Shown here piece after piece: positions 36,212 through 45,690 of a stretch of 64,000 bases of DNA; the first letter of the stretch is position 1, and every line of letters starts with the position of its first letter. The notes under the pieces were generated by a model. It was given only the letters and a program-made list of their open reading frames with translations. It ran no database searches and had not been told where the DNA came from. The position numbers and the translations under genes are program-made. Origin of the DNA: Streptomyces odontomachi (lineage in GTDB: Bacteria > Actinomycetota > Actinomycetes > Streptomycetales > Streptomycetaceae); NCBI RefSeq assembly GCF_024435355.1, contig NZ_JAMJWG010000002.1:682001-746000 (forward strand), given 5' to 3'.

Positions 36212-38727
36212 TGTTCCGACTCGCGCTCGCCACGCTCCGCAAGCGCAAAGGCTCGGCCGTCGGCAGCCTGCTCGCCCTCTTCTGCGCCGCCGCCATCGTC
36301 TGCGCGTGCGGGGTGCTGCTGGAGAGCGGCATCCACGGCAAGGTCCCTGTCGAGCGGTACGCGGGCACGTCCGTCATGGTCGGCGCGAAGCAGGAGATCT
36401 CGTGGACCAAGGTCAAGCACAAGAAGGGCAAGACGAAGAAGAAGACCAAGTCCGACCCGCTGAGCGCGCACGCCTGGCTGCCGACGTCGGTCGGTGACCG
36501 GCTCTCGGCACTGCCCGGCGCGAAGGTGGTCGAGGACCTGACCTTCACCGCGAACCTCGTCTCCCCCAGCGGCTCGGTGCTGCCGGGCCCGGAGGGCAAG
36601 CCCTCCAAGGGACACGGCTGGGCTTCGGCCGCGCTGACCCCGTACACGCTGGTGTCCGGCACCGAGCCGCGCCGGGACGACGACGTGGTGATCGACACCG
36701 ATCTCGCCGCCGCGAGCGGGCTCAAGGCCGGTGACCGCACGGTCATCCAGTCCACCGGCTCGCCGCAGACCTTTCGCGTGGCCGGCGTCGTGCAGCCGAA
36801 GAGCGCGGTGAACCATGAGTCCGCCCTGTTCTTCGATGCGAAGGAGGCCCGGACGCTCGCCGGACACGCCGGCAAGGTCGCGGCCTACGGCGTGTCAGGG
36901 GTGAGCCCCGCGAAGGTCGAGGCCGCCCTCTCAGGCACCACCGCACAGGTCTTCGCGGATGACGACCGCGGCAAGATCGAGTATCCCGACGCGTCCGCCG
37001 CCCGAACCAAGCTGATCAGCATGAGCGGGGCCATCGGCGGCACCGCGCTGATCGTCGCGGTCCTGGTGGTGGTCGGCACCTTCGCCCTCTCCATCCAGCA
37101 GCGCTACCGAGAGCTGGCCATGCTCCGTGCCATCGGCGCGAAGCCCCGGCAGATCCGTCGCATGATCGGCCGCGAGGCGCTGCTGCTGGGTGTGGTCGCC
37201 GCGATCCCCGGCGCGCTGGTCGGCCTGCCGCTCTCGTCCTTCATCCACCATGAGTTCGTCTCGCTCGGTGCCCTGCCGGACGCGCTGAAGATGACCCGCG
37301 GGCCCCTGCCCGTTCTCGGGGGCGCCTTCGCGACCGTGCTCGCCGCCTGGGTGGCGGCCCGGGTGACCGGCCGCCGGATCGCGCGCATCTCCCCGATGGG
37401 GGCGCTGGCCGAGTCCGCCGTCGAACGCCGGAGCGTGGGTGCCGGCCGGGTGCTGGCCGGGCTGGTCTTCACCGGCGTCGCCGTGATCATCACGGTGGTG
37501 CTCGCGGCGCTGCACACCGAGGCGGCCTCGATGCCGGTCACCTACCTCAGCATCCTGCTGTGGATGATCGCGGTCTCGCTGCTCGGCCCCTACCTCTCCC
37601 GTGCCGCGGTGGCGTTGCTCCGCGGGCCGCTGCGGGCCTTCCCGGTCGGCGGCTTCCTCGCCTCCCGCAACTCGCACGCGAACAGCCGCCGGTTCTCCTC
37701 GGTGGTCACGCCCCTGGCGCTGCTGATCGGAATGACCACGACGATCCTGTTCGTGCCCAGCACGATCAGCCAGGCCGCGCAGGCCCAGAGCGATGCCGGG
37801 ATCAAGGCCGACCACGTGGTGACCGCCGACGGGCCCGGGGTGCCGGCCGCGGCAGCCCGGGAGCTCAGCGCGGCACCGGGCGTCAGCACCGTCACCCAAC
37901 TCCTCCAGACCAGGGTCTGGGTCGGCCAGGACAAGCGCCAGAGTCTCGGCGTCAGCTCCGCCGGGTTGCAGAAGACCCTGGATCCCGATGTGAAGTCCGG
38001 TTCGCTCGCCCACTTCGGTCACGGCACGATCGCGATGAGCGAGGGCGCCGCGGACGGACGAGACATCGGCGACCGCGTTCAGCTCACGCTCGGGGACGGC
38101 ACCAAGGCCAGCTTCCGACTGGTCGCGACCTACGGTCGGAGCCTCGGGTTCGGCGACATACTGTTCGACTTCGACGACGTCGACGGCCACGTGGACAATC
38201 CGTTGGCCAGCGCTTTGCTGGTCAAGGACACCTCGACGGCGGACCGGCTGGGCACCCGGCTCAAGCGTTTCCCCGGGCTCGCCGTGGCAAGCGGTTCCGC
38301 CTTCGACCAGCTCCAGGCGGACCAGGAGAAGACCAACAACGACGCCAACATGATGTTCATGGGGCTGATCATCGCGTTCACCGCGATCGCCATCATCAAC
38401 ACCCTGGCCATGGCGACCGGTGGCCGATCCCGCGAGATCGCGCTGATGCGCCTGGTGGGGAGCACCCGGCGGCAGGTGCTGCGCACGCTGCGCTGGGAGG
38501 TGGCGCTGATGCTCGTGGTCGCCACGGTGCTCGGCACAGGTGCGGCCTGGTTGACCCTGAGCGGCTTCAGTGTCGGCATGGTCGGCTCCGCCTCACCGGG
38601 CATAGTCCCCGGCTCCTACCTCCTCGTGCTGGTCGGCGCCATCGCGCTGGGCATGGTGGGAACGGTGGTTCCAGCCCGGTTCGTGATGCGGCGCAACCCC
38701 GCCGAGGACATCAACGGACGACAGTGA
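36211..38727 (+). CDS. FtsX-type ABC permease with two FtsX modules
   Basis: An 838-residue membrane protein. It has an N-terminal TM helix (ALFCAAAIVCACGVLL), a large extracytoplasmic domain with a Lys-rich insert near residues 68-78, a first FtsX core (~275-410; LRAIGAKPRQIRRMI coupling helix), four further TM helices, a second extracytoplasmic domain, and a C-terminal FtsX core (~715-830; LMRLVGSTRRQVLRTLRWE). ATG 36211 is preferred, in the TGATG overlap; a GTG at 36202 is possible. With the upstream ATPase it forms a full exporter of the type that pumps peptides out in actinomycete antibiotic clusters. Confidence 0.92.
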   Translation: MFRLALATLRKRKGSAVGSLLALFCAAAIVCACGVLLESGIHGKVPVERYAGTSVMVGAKQEISWTKVKHKKGKTKKKTKSDPLSAHAWLPTSVGDRLSALPGAKVVEDLTFTANLVSPSGSVLPGPEGKPSKGHGWASAALTPYTLVSGTEPRRDDDVVIDTDLAAASGLKAGDRTVIQSTGSPQTFRVAGVVQPKSAVNHESALFFDAKEARTLAGHAGKVAAYGVSGVSPAKVEAALSGTTAQVFADDDRGKIEYPDASAARTKLISMSGAIGGTALIVAVLVVVGTFALSIQQRYRELAMLRAIGAKPRQIRRMIGREALLLGVVAAIPGALVGLPLSSFIHHEFVSLGALPDALKMTRGPLPVLGGAFATVLAAWVAARVTGRRIARISPMGALAESAVERRSVGAGRVLAGLVFTGVAVIITVVLAALHTEAASMPVTYLSILLWMIAVSLLGPYLSRAAVALLRGPLRAFPVGGFLASRNSHANSRRFSSVVTPLALLIGMTTTILFVPSTISQAAQAQSDAGIKADHVVTADGPGVPAAAARELSAAPGVSTVTQLLQTRVWVGQDKRQSLGVSSAGLQKTLDPDVKSGSLAHFGHGTIAMSEGAADGRDIGDRVQLTLGDGTKASFRLVATYGRSLGFGDILFDFDDVDGHVDNPLASALLVKDTSTADRLGTRLKRFPGLAVASGSAFDQLQADQEKTNNDANMMFMGLIIAFTAIAIINTLAMATGGRSREIALMRLVGSTRRQVLRTLRWEVALMLVVATVLGTGAAWLTLSGFSVGMVGSASPGIVPGSYLLVLVGAIALGMVGTVVPARFVMRRNPAEDINGRQ

Positions 38728-38736
38728 CGGAAGACA

Positions 38737-39453
38737 GTGGTGGACAACGACTATCTGCGTAGGTACCACCCGCGCCCGCAGGCGGCAGTGCGACTTGCCT
38801 GCCTGCCGCACGCGGGCGGGGTGGCGACCGCGTTCCGCGGCTGGGGCGAGACGTTGCCGTCCCGGATCGAGTTGCTCTGCGTGCAGTACCCGGGGCGACA
38901 GGACCGGCTGAGCGAGCCCCTCGTCCCCGACCTTCCGAGCCTGGTGGACGAGGTGGCGGCGGCGCTGCCCGTCGACCGGCCGCTGGCGCTTTTCGGGCAC
39001 AGCATGGGGGCCACGGTCGCCTTCGAGGTCGCGCGACGGGTGAAGCCGGTGCACCTGTTCCTCTCGGCGCCGGTCACCGGCCGTGCTCCGCTGGACTTCT
39101 CCACCGAGGAACGGCTGGTGGCCAGTGTCCAGCAGCTCGGCGGCTCCGGCGCCGCGCTGCTCGACCACCCCGAGATCAGGCGCCTGGCGCTGCCGACGAT
39201 CCGGCATGACCTCCAGATCCTCGATGCGCACCGGATCGCCGCGGGCGCGCCGCTCGAGTGCCCCGTCACGGTGCTCGTCGGGGAGTCCGACCAGAGCAGC
39301 ACGGCCGCGGACGCCGAGGTCTGGGCCGAACGCACGACGGGCGACTTCGAGATCCGGACGCTCCCCGGCGGTCACCACTACTTCGAGGAGGCGGGGGACG
39401 AGCTCGTCGCACTGTTCACTCGGCGGCTGGAACCGTTGTCGGGCACGGGCTGA
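38737..39453 (+). CDS. Type II thioesterase
   Basis: 238-residue alpha/beta hydrolase. CLPHAGGVATAFRGW at the N-terminus, nucleophile elbow LFGHSMGATVAFEVAR (Ser ~89), and His in LPGGHHYF (~212) are diagnostic of the TEII family that removes wrong groups from PCPs and reloads stalled NRPSs. GTG 38737 or GTG 38740 can start it; the gap to the permease is 9 bases. Because neither NRPS contains a thioesterase domain, this enzyme might also take part in product release, but its sequence is ordinary proofreading type. Confidence 0.92.
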   Translation: MVDNDYLRRYHPRPQAAVRLACLPHAGGVATAFRGWGETLPSRIELLCVQYPGRQDRLSEPLVPDLPSLVDEVAAALPVDRPLALFGHSMGATVAFEVARRVKPVHLFLSAPVTGRAPLDFSTEERLVASVQQLGGSGAALLDHPEIRRLALPTIRHDLQILDAHRIAAGAPLECPVTVLVGESDQSSTAADAEVWAERTTGDFEIRTLPGGHHYFEEAGDELVALFTRRLEPLSGTG

Positions 39454-39469
39454 GAGACTGGGGGACGGG

Positions 39470-40495
39470 ATGATCTGGGATGATCTCTACATCACGGCGG
39501 TGGCGTCCTGCCTGGGCAAGGCCGTCGACGTTCAGGAGGCGGTGAGCGCGGGGGCGTACGACCCGGAAGACGCCGAGCGCCAGGACTTCCTGTCCGTGGC
39601 GGTGGCCGATCCGGGGGAGAACGTGGCCGTGCTCTGGTCGCGCGCCGCAGAGCTGGCGTTGTCCCGCGCCGGCATGGACCCCGCGGACATCGACCTGTTG
39701 CTGTGTGCCGGCACCTTCGGCGCCGGTGTCGACGGTTGGAACGCCGCCGCGTACGTCCAGCGCGAACTCGGTATGACCGGTGGCTTCGCGGCCGAGGTCC
39801 GCGGCGGCTCCAACGGGGGGATGGCGGCCCTCGAACTCGCCGCCTCGTTCCTGACCAGGCAGGGCGCGAAGGCCGCCGTCATCACGGCGGGCGACATCTT
39901 CCCGATGCCGTACTTCGACCGGTGGCGGGCCGAGCGCTTCCTGTTCGGGGACGGCTGCGCCGCCGCAGTGCTCTCCCCGCACACCGGCTTCGTGCGGCTG
40001 CGGAGCACCGCGACCACGAGCGACCCCTCGCTGGAGGCGATGCACCGTGGCCACGCGCCGATAGGCCCCTTCGACCCGGACAAGAAGTTCCCGATCGACC
40101 TGCGTGAGCGAGCGCGCGAATTCCAGCAGGGAGGAATGGTCAGGGAGGAACTCACCCAACGGCTCTCGGCGGGACCGCGCCAGGTCGTCCGCCAGGTCCT
40201 CGCCGAGACCGGGGTCACCCTGGACGAGATCGAGCACATGATCGTGCCGCACTTCGGCCGCACCATGACCACTCTCCAGTGTCTCCTTCCTCTGGGGCTG
40301 CGCGACATCGACCGTACGACCTGGGACTTCGCCCGCCAGACCGGCCACCTGGGTCCGGGTGACCAGTTCGCCGCCCTCGACCATCTGCGCGAGAGCGGCG
40401 AACTCAAGCCCGGGCAGCGGGTACTCATGCTGGGGATCGGCGCCGGATTCGCCTGGAGCAGCGCCCTGCTCGAGGTCACGGAGCCGGACGACTGA
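39470..40495 (+). CDS. KAS III-like acyltransferase with Ser in place of the catalytic Cys
   Basis: 341 residues of thiolase fold from ATG 39470 behind GGGGGACGGG. Blocks correspond to FabH: AELALSRAGMDPADIDLLLCAGTF, the nucleophile region AEVRGGSNGGMAALELA (~115) where FabH has Ala-Cys-Ala-Gly, MIVPHFGRTM (His ~261) and TGHLGPGDQFAAL (~290) where FabH has GNTSAA. Cys is therefore replaced by Ser and the Asn region is altered, as in KAS III homologues such as DpsC and other enzymes that move acyl groups without decarboxylative condensation. I infer acyl transfer from CoA to the ACP or to a hydroxyl/amine of the peptide, possibly the cinnamoyl- or benzoyl-type group. Last gene of the operon. 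Confidence 0.82.
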   Translation: MIWDDLYITAVASCLGKAVDVQEAVSAGAYDPEDAERQDFLSVAVADPGENVAVLWSRAAELALSRAGMDPADIDLLLCAGTFGAGVDGWNAAAYVQRELGMTGGFAAEVRGGSNGGMAALELAASFLTRQGAKAAVITAGDIFPMPYFDRWRAERFLFGDGCAAAVLSPHTGFVRLRSTATTSDPSLEAMHRGHAPIGPFDPDKKFPIDLRERAREFQQGGMVREELTQRLSAGPRQVVRQVLAETGVTLDEIEHMIVPHFGRTMTTLQCLLPLGLRDIDRTTWDFARQTGHLGPGDQFAALDHLRESGELKPGQRVLMLGIGAGFAWSSALLEVTEPDD

Positions 40496-40590
40496 CGGCC
40501 GGCTCGACATGGGCGAAGCCCGGCCGCCCGCACAACACGCGTAGCGGGAGGAGGGAGGAGCCCCGTGGCCAGCCTGCGTGATCCGGGAAG

Positions 40591-41583
40591 TCAGGCACAT
40601 CGTGACGACGTCCGGTCAGGCCGCAGCGAACGCCCGCCGCGCCGGCGCAGTTCGCTCGGCACGACACCGTAGGCCTGGCGGAACAGCCGGCCCATCTGTG
40701 AGCCGTCGCCCAATCCCCAGTTCGCACCGATCGCGGCCACGGTCAGATGGTCCAGGCGCGGATTGCTCAGTGCGGCCCGGCATCGTTCCAGACGTTCGTT
40801 GCGCAGCCAGCGGGCCGGTGTCTCCCCCTGCTCGGCAAAGAGTTGTTGCAGGTAACGCAGCGAGATGTTGTGTTCGGCTGCCAGCGTCCGCGGCGAGACG
40901 TCGGGGTTGGCGAGGTGCTCTCGCGCATAGTTCTTGATCTGGCGCAGCAACTCCCCTCGCGCGCTCGAATGGGAACCGCCCGGCGGGCCCAAGCGCTCGG
41001 CGAGCAACGAGCGGATCACACCGTCCAGGGTGGCGCCCAGGGTGACGAGTTCGGCCATCGAGAGCTCGGTGAGTTGGCTGGCAAGCTCGGTGATCACGGC
41101 GCTGGCGACCGCGCTCACCCCACGCGTTGCGGACCAGGGTGCCGCCGTCAGCGGGCCGGTGTCCTGGGTGGTCAGGTCCATCACACGGTGCGGAAAGCGG
41201 ACCACGGCCAGCTTCATGGGGCCCTGACTGTGCACCGTGTAGGGGCGGGAACTGTCAACGGACGCCACCGCCCCGCGGCCCACGGTCACGTCATGGTCGT
41301 CCTGACCGATCCGCACGCTGCCGCAGAACGGTGCCATGATGAAGACGTGGCTCTGGCCGAGATCCTGTTGTGTCTTTCGGACGGCGTGTGCGTCGGCGGT
41401 GATCAGTGACACCTGCATCTCACCCAACCGGCCGATCACGAGGGTGCCCTGGTTGAACTCGGATTCCACGGCGATATCGAGCGGGCCGCATAACTTCATC
41501 ATGTGCTCACGCCATAACGCTGTGCGACGTGAGGGTTCCGAATCAGCAGTGGTATAGACCTCTACCGAAGTTCTCGACTCCAT
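40591..41583 (-). CDS. AraC/XylS-family transcriptional regulator
   Basis: 330 residues from ATG 41583 (MESRTSV); a GTG two codons earlier is possible, and neither has a strong Shine-Dalgarno sequence. The N-terminal AraC-binding-like domain contains a cupin-type stretch (MAPFCGSVRIGQDDHDVTVGRG without a break, ~95-117). The C-terminal double helix-turn-helix reads SPRTLAAEHNISLRYLQQLF (~245) and VAAIGANWGLGDGSQMGRLFRQAYGVVPSELR. It lies at the end of the second operon, convergent with the KAS III-like gene, so is probably a second cluster regulator. A good promoter lies upstream. Confidence 0.88.
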   Translation of the reverse strand: MESRTSVEVYTTADSEPSRRTALWREHMMKLCGPLDIAVESEFNQGTLVIGRLGEMQVSLITADAHAVRKTQQDLGQSHVFIMAPFCGSVRIGQDDHDVTVGRGAVASVDSSRPYTVHSQGPMKLAVVRFPHRVMDLTTQDTGPLTAAPWSATRGVSAVASAVITELASQLTELSMAELVTLGATLDGVIRSLLAERLGPPGGSHSSARGELLRQIKNYAREHLANPDVSPRTLAAEHNISLRYLQQLFAEQGETPARWLRNERLERCRAALSNPRLDHLTVAAIGANWGLGDGSQMGRLFRQAYGVVPSELRRRGGRSLRPDRTSSRCA

Positions 41584-41653
41584 CGTCACCCATTTCTTAT
41601 GCTGTCCTCTTCTTTGGCCGGCGTCACCGATGCGGCAGCGCGACGCGTTGAGA

Positions 41654-41682
41654 ATATTATTTGGCAAGTATCTGGTCGACAA
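41654..41682 (-). promoter_or_regulatory. Sigma-70-type promoter for the AraC-type gene
   Basis: On the minus strand TTGTCG (41682-41677) and TAATAT (41659-41654) are separated by exactly 17 bases, in an unusually AT-rich patch about 70 bases before the AraC-type ATG. Confidence 0.55.
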
Positions 41683-41683
41683 G

Positions 41684-42420
41684 ATGCGTGGATTTTGTAA
41701 GTACCGCCGAGTCCTGCTGGCCCTTTCCCGGTCGCCCCGAATGTGGCCACAGGTGGCACGACGCCGGCTGCGCAGGGTGGACGAGATGCCGGCAGCCGCC
41801 GCCGACCGAGGGCGTCACGCGCGCCCGATTCTCCCTACGAGTGGCTGAAAGAAGCGGCACCGAGGCGTCCCGACGGGCCGTCTCCGCGACCACGGAGAAA
41901 CCGGGAGGGCAGGGCCGAACGAGAGAACCGGCCGCGCCGCGCCGCGCCGGCGCGCGCAGGGGACGGCGCCTCAGACATCCCTGACATCCGGACCGTCGAC
42001 AATGGTGACGGACCCGGCCACCCGCTTCAGGTGGACACCGGGCCGAATACCACTCGACCCGTCAGAACTGGAATTGGGAAGTCAGGGCGCTCGAGTTCAT
42101 CCGCGCCGTCCTCGGTGCCGGACGTGAGCGCGGGAGGTTTCCCGGAGTAAGCAAGGACGCCCGGGGTGGATTTCCCGGGCGTTCACGAAGCTGCGGCTGG
42201 GCTTGCGAGCCGATTTCAAGCCTTATTCTCCGGCGCCGTGGAGATTCGAAGCCGATCCGCTTCGCGAATGCGATCTGGAATGTGAACACCCGCTTATAAA
42301 AATCCGTACGTGCCCGCGGGCATTTCCGGAACAAGGCCGCGACTGCCGCGTGCGGATACCTGGCGCGCCCTTGCACCTGGTGGTGCTCCGTCAGCTGGCG
42401 GAGCACGCACATCCGGCCCA
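41684..42420. other. Gene-free region between AraC regulator and PAL operon
   Basis: No convincing gene on either strand; open frames here are short and Arg/Pro-rich. Bases 42195-42310 are clearly lower in GC than the rest of the window. A second hairpin-forming pair, GTGCTCCG and CGGAGCAC, lies near 42382-42405, next to the strong terminator that follows. Confidence 0.5.
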
Positions 42421-42486
42421 CCGACCGCGCCCCGCGGACCTGGACGAGACCGCCGGAGTCCGTCCAGGTCCGCGGGGCGCGGTCGG
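42421..42486 (-). terminator. Strong terminator after the PAL gene
   Basis: A 25-bp perfect stem (left arm 42421-42445, right arm 42462-42486) with a 16-base loop, only 9 bases beyond the PAL stop codon on the minus strand. Very stable GC-rich hairpin without a clear T-tail. Confidence 0.8.
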
Positions 42487-42495
42487 CGCGATGCC

Positions 42496-44064
42496 TCAGG
42501 CCAGGGCCTTCCGCAAGGTGCCGGAGGCCACCAGGTCCACCACCCTTGCCACGTCCTGCCGCATCGGCCGGTCGCGGTCGAGGAACGGGGCGACCTCGCG
42601 CACCGCCCCACGCGCCGCGCGTACACCCGGGTTCACGACCTTCTCACCCCGCAGGTCGGCCGCCTGCGCGAGCGCGAGGAGATGGATGGCGACGACCTGT
42701 TGGGTGAGCTCGATCACGGTGCGGGCGTCACGCGCCGCTATGGTTCCCATGCTCACCTTGTCCTGGTTGTGCGCCTCGGTGGAGCGCGAGAAGGACGTGG
42801 CCGGCATGGTGTCCTTGAGCGCCTCGGCGACCAGCGACGATGCCGCGATCTGCATGCCCTTGAAGCCGTGGTGCAGCCCCGCCTCCCGGTCGTCGGCGGC
42901 GAACACCGGAATGAGGTTCGGCGTCAGACCGTTGTTGAACTTCTCGTCCACCACCAGTTCGAGCTGGCGGTCCAGCAGGTCGGCGACGCTCGCCACGGCG
43001 GTCTTGAGCGCGTCCATGGCCTGGCCGACGTGGCCCCCGTAGAAGTTGCCGCCGTTGCGCACCGCGCTCTCCGCGACGTCGAACAGGGGGTTGTCGTTGG
43101 AGGAGTTGACCTCCACGGTGAGCCACCGCTCCGCCCACTCGATGGTGTCGCGCAGTACGCCGACCACATGCGGTGCGCAGCGGATCGAGTAGCGGTCCTG
43201 GATCGGGTCGTCCAGCTCGCGGAAGCCGTCCTGGGACAGGGCGGCGGCCTGCGGTCCCCGGGTGTCGGCGCCGCCGAGCAGCTGTCGGATCAGCTGGGCG
43301 CTGGTGATCACGCCGTCGTGCGGCTTCTGTTCGAACAGGAAGTTCGCGAAGTGGCCGGGGTTGCCCATGAGGACCGCCGAGGCCATGGCCGTACACACGT
43401 CGGCGGCGTAGGCCACCTCGGCGGCGTCGTGCAACGCGAGGACGGCGTAACCGGACATGAACGACGTGCCGTTGACCAGTCCGAGGCCCTCCTTCGCGCT
43501 GAGCACGAGCGGCTCGATGCCCGCCTCGGCCAGTGCGTCCGCCGCGGAGCGCTCCTCGCCCCGGTGCAGCACGGTGCCCTCACCCGTGAGCAGGGTCGCG
43601 AGGTAGCTGAGCGGAACCAGGTCGCCGCTGGCCCCCACGGAACCCTGTTCGGGTATCAGCGGCAGGATGTCGTTCTCCAGGCAGGCGAGCAGGTTCACGA
43701 CGATCTCGGGGCGCACGCCGGAGTGCCCGCGGGCCAGGCAGTTCGCCCGTACCAGCATCGTGGCCCGGATGACGGCGGGCTTGGCGTACTCGCCGATACC
43801 GCACCCCAGGAAGCGGATGAGGTTGCGTTGCAACGCCTCGACCTTGGCCGGACCGATCTGACGCGTGTTGCTGTCGCCGAAGCCGGAGGTGACCCCGTAG
43901 ATGGGGATACGCGTCTCGATGAGCTTGGTCTTCAGCTCCTCCGACAGGCGCATCCGGCGGGCCGCCTCCTCGGCGAGCCCCAGGCCGAGCCGGCCGGGGT
44001 GGTTGGCCACCCTGACGATGTCCGCGAGAGTCAAGGTGTGACCGTCGATGAACAAACTTGTCAT
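42496..44064 (-). CDS. Phenylalanine ammonia-lyase (aromatic amino-acid lyase family)
   Basis: Removes ammonia from an aromatic amino acid through an MIO cofactor formed from Ala-Ser-Gly, visible in GSVGASGDLVPLSYL (~143). It has 522 residues, a normal length for bacterial lyases. In the selectivity position that is Ser-His in histidine and His-Leu in tyrosine lyases, this protein reads LIRFLGCG, Phe-Leu, as in phenylalanine lyases. Other blocks are YGVTSGFGDSNT (~52), ANDNP-like VNSSNDNPLFD and QDRYSIRCAPHVVG. Product would be trans-cinnamate. Its ATG overlaps the stop of the acyl-CoA ligase gene (ATGA), so cinnamate is probably passed to that ligase. Confidence 0.88.
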   Translation of the reverse strand: MTSLFIDGHTLTLADIVRVANHPGRLGLGLAEEAARRMRLSEELKTKLIETRIPIYGVTSGFGDSNTRQIGPAKVEALQRNLIRFLGCGIGEYAKPAVIRATMLVRANCLARGHSGVRPEIVVNLLACLENDILPLIPEQGSVGASGDLVPLSYLATLLTGEGTVLHRGEERSAADALAEAGIEPLVLSAKEGLGLVNGTSFMSGYAVLALHDAAEVAYAADVCTAMASAVLMGNPGHFANFLFEQKPHDGVITSAQLIRQLLGGADTRGPQAAALSQDGFRELDDPIQDRYSIRCAPHVVGVLRDTIEWAERWLTVEVNSSNDNPLFDVAESAVRNGGNFYGGHVGQAMDALKTAVASVADLLDRQLELVVDEKFNNGLTPNLIPVFAADDREAGLHHGFKGMQIAASSLVAEALKDTMPATSFSRSTEAHNQDKVSMGTIAARDARTVIELTQQVVAIHLLALAQAADLRGEKVVNPGVRAARGAVREVAPFLDRDRPMRQDVARVVDLVASGTLRKALA

Positions 44065-45668
44065 TGGGTCCTACTTTCTGCTGTGAACGGTTCACACCGA
44101 GCCGCAGGACCGAAAGCTGCTGCCGCCAATGCACGCACGGCGGCTCGGTCGATCTTTCCGGCAGCGTTGCGGGGCAGCGCCTCCAGGCACAGGAGTCGGC
44201 TCGGCCACTTGAAGCGCGCCAGAGCCTTGGCGGCGAAGTCCCTGACCTCGTCGAGCGTGGGCGCCGTGCCTTCGCCCGGGCACAGCACCGCGACCGGTGT
44301 CTCCCCCCACTCCGAGTGCGGCAGGCCGACCACGGCCACGTCGCGCACGTGGGGCAGCTCGGCCAGGACGCGCTCGATCTCCGCGGGCGAGATGTTCTCG
44401 CCACCGCTGATGATCAGGTCCTTGATGCGGTCGACGACGAAGCAGAGCCCGCGCTCGTCGAGGTGGCCGAGGTCGCCGGTGTGGAACCAGCCGTCGGCGT
44501 CGAAGGCCGCGCGGGTGGCCTCGGGGTCGTTCCAGTACCCAGGGGTGACGTTCGGGCCGCGCACGCACAGTTCGCCCTGCGCATCCGGCAGGGTGAGGGG
44601 GCTGCCGGTCTCCGGGTGCACCACCCGGACTTCGGAGTAGGGCATGGCGAACCCGGCCGAGGCCGGATGGGTACGGACCAGCTCCGGCGGCAGGTGCGTG
44701 GCGAAGGGCGCCGTCTCGGTCAGCCCCCAGGCCTGCTGAAGGGCGACGCCCCGCCCGGCGTACTCGGTGACCAGCGCAGGCGGCACGGGGGCGCCCGCGA
44801 CGACCGCCGCGCGCAGCGAGGACAGGTCGGTGGTCGCGAACTCCTCGCAGCGCAGCAGCGCCGCGTACATGATGGGCACCATGAACATGCTCGCGACGCG
44901 GTGGCGCGCCACGTCCCGCAGGCAGGTCTGCGGGTCGAACCGGCGGTGCAGGACGACGGCACCACCCCGGACGAGCACGCCGAGGGTGAAGGCGTTGAGA
45001 CCGCCGATGTGGAACAGCGGAGCGACCGCCAGGGTGGCCTCCCTGGGCCGGATGTCGACCGCGGCGTGCACGTTCGCCTGGTTCCACCAGAGGTTCCCGT
45101 AGGTGAGGATCACCCCCTTGGGCCGGCCGGTGGTTCCGGAGGTGTACATCAGCATCGCGATGTCAGCGTCGTCCGGCTCCACCGCCTCGGGAGCGGTGCC
45201 GTCCGCGGTGTCCCCGGTGAGGCTCCGCCACATCTCGCGCGACGACCCCGGGGCCTTGCCGTCCAGGTAGCACCGCCGCACCGGAATCGAGCCCGGATCC
45301 GACCGCACGATGCCTTCGACCAGCTCGCGGTGGCCCGGCTCGACGACCAGGCTGTGACAGCCGGCGTCGGCCAGCAGATAGGCCACCTCGTCGGCCGCGA
45401 GACGGAAGTTCAGCGGCACGAACACGGCCCCGAGGTGGGCCGCGGCCAGCAGCGTTTCCAGGAAGAGCGGGCTGTTCAGGCCGAGGTACGCAACCCGGTC
45501 TCCGCGCCGGAGGCCACCCGCGGCGAGGATCGTGGCCAGCTGCCGAACGCGATGGCTGATCTCCGCGAAGGTGAGCGTCCCGTCCTCGTAGTGGAGGGCG
45601 GGATCCCCACCGGATGTACGCGCCCGTCGATGGATCGCCACCGCGGGACTGATCCAGGACTGATTCAC
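44061..45668 (-). CDS. Aryl/acyl-CoA ligase (cinnamate-CoA ligase-like)
   Basis: ANL-superfamily ligase of 535 residues: LMYTSGTTGRPKGVIL (~170), QQAWGLTET (~312), GWFHTGDLGHLDERG (~397), and the C-terminal Lys in PRNAAGKIDRAAV (~505). It activates a carboxylic acid with ATP and CoA. Co-transcription with the phenylalanine ammonia-lyase (4-base overlap) points to cinnamate as substrate; benzoate or a fatty acid is possible. The GTG start at 45668 has no strong Shine-Dalgarno sequence. It lies 22 bases from a pair of heptamers similar to the SARP sites elsewhere in the cluster, which ties this operon to the NRPS genes. Confidence 0.85.
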   Translation of the reverse strand: MNQSWISPAVAIHRRARTSGGDPALHYEDGTLTFAEISHRVRQLATILAAGGLRRGDRVAYLGLNSPLFLETLLAAAHLGAVFVPLNFRLAADEVAYLLADAGCHSLVVEPGHRELVEGIVRSDPGSIPVRRCYLDGKAPGSSREMWRSLTGDTADGTAPEAVEPDDADIAMLMYTSGTTGRPKGVILTYGNLWWNQANVHAAVDIRPREATLAVAPLFHIGGLNAFTLGVLVRGGAVVLHRRFDPQTCLRDVARHRVASMFMVPIMYAALLRCEEFATTDLSSLRAAVVAGAPVPPALVTEYAGRGVALQQAWGLTETAPFATHLPPELVRTHPASAGFAMPYSEVRVVHPETGSPLTLPDAQGELCVRGPNVTPGYWNDPEATRAAFDADGWFHTGDLGHLDERGLCFVVDRIKDLIISGGENISPAEIERVLAELPHVRDVAVVGLPHSEWGETPVAVLCPGEGTAPTLDEVRDFAAKALARFKWPSRLLCLEALPRNAAGKIDRAAVRALAAAAFGPAARCEPFTAESRTQ

Positions 45669-45690
45669 ACCAGCAGGATCACCGCGCCGT

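Noticed and set aside
42496..44064. Histidine ammonia-lyase (hutH) of histidine catabolism
   Set aside because: The selectivity pair is Phe-Leu rather than Ser-His, no other hut genes are nearby, and it overlaps an acyl-CoA ligase gene.
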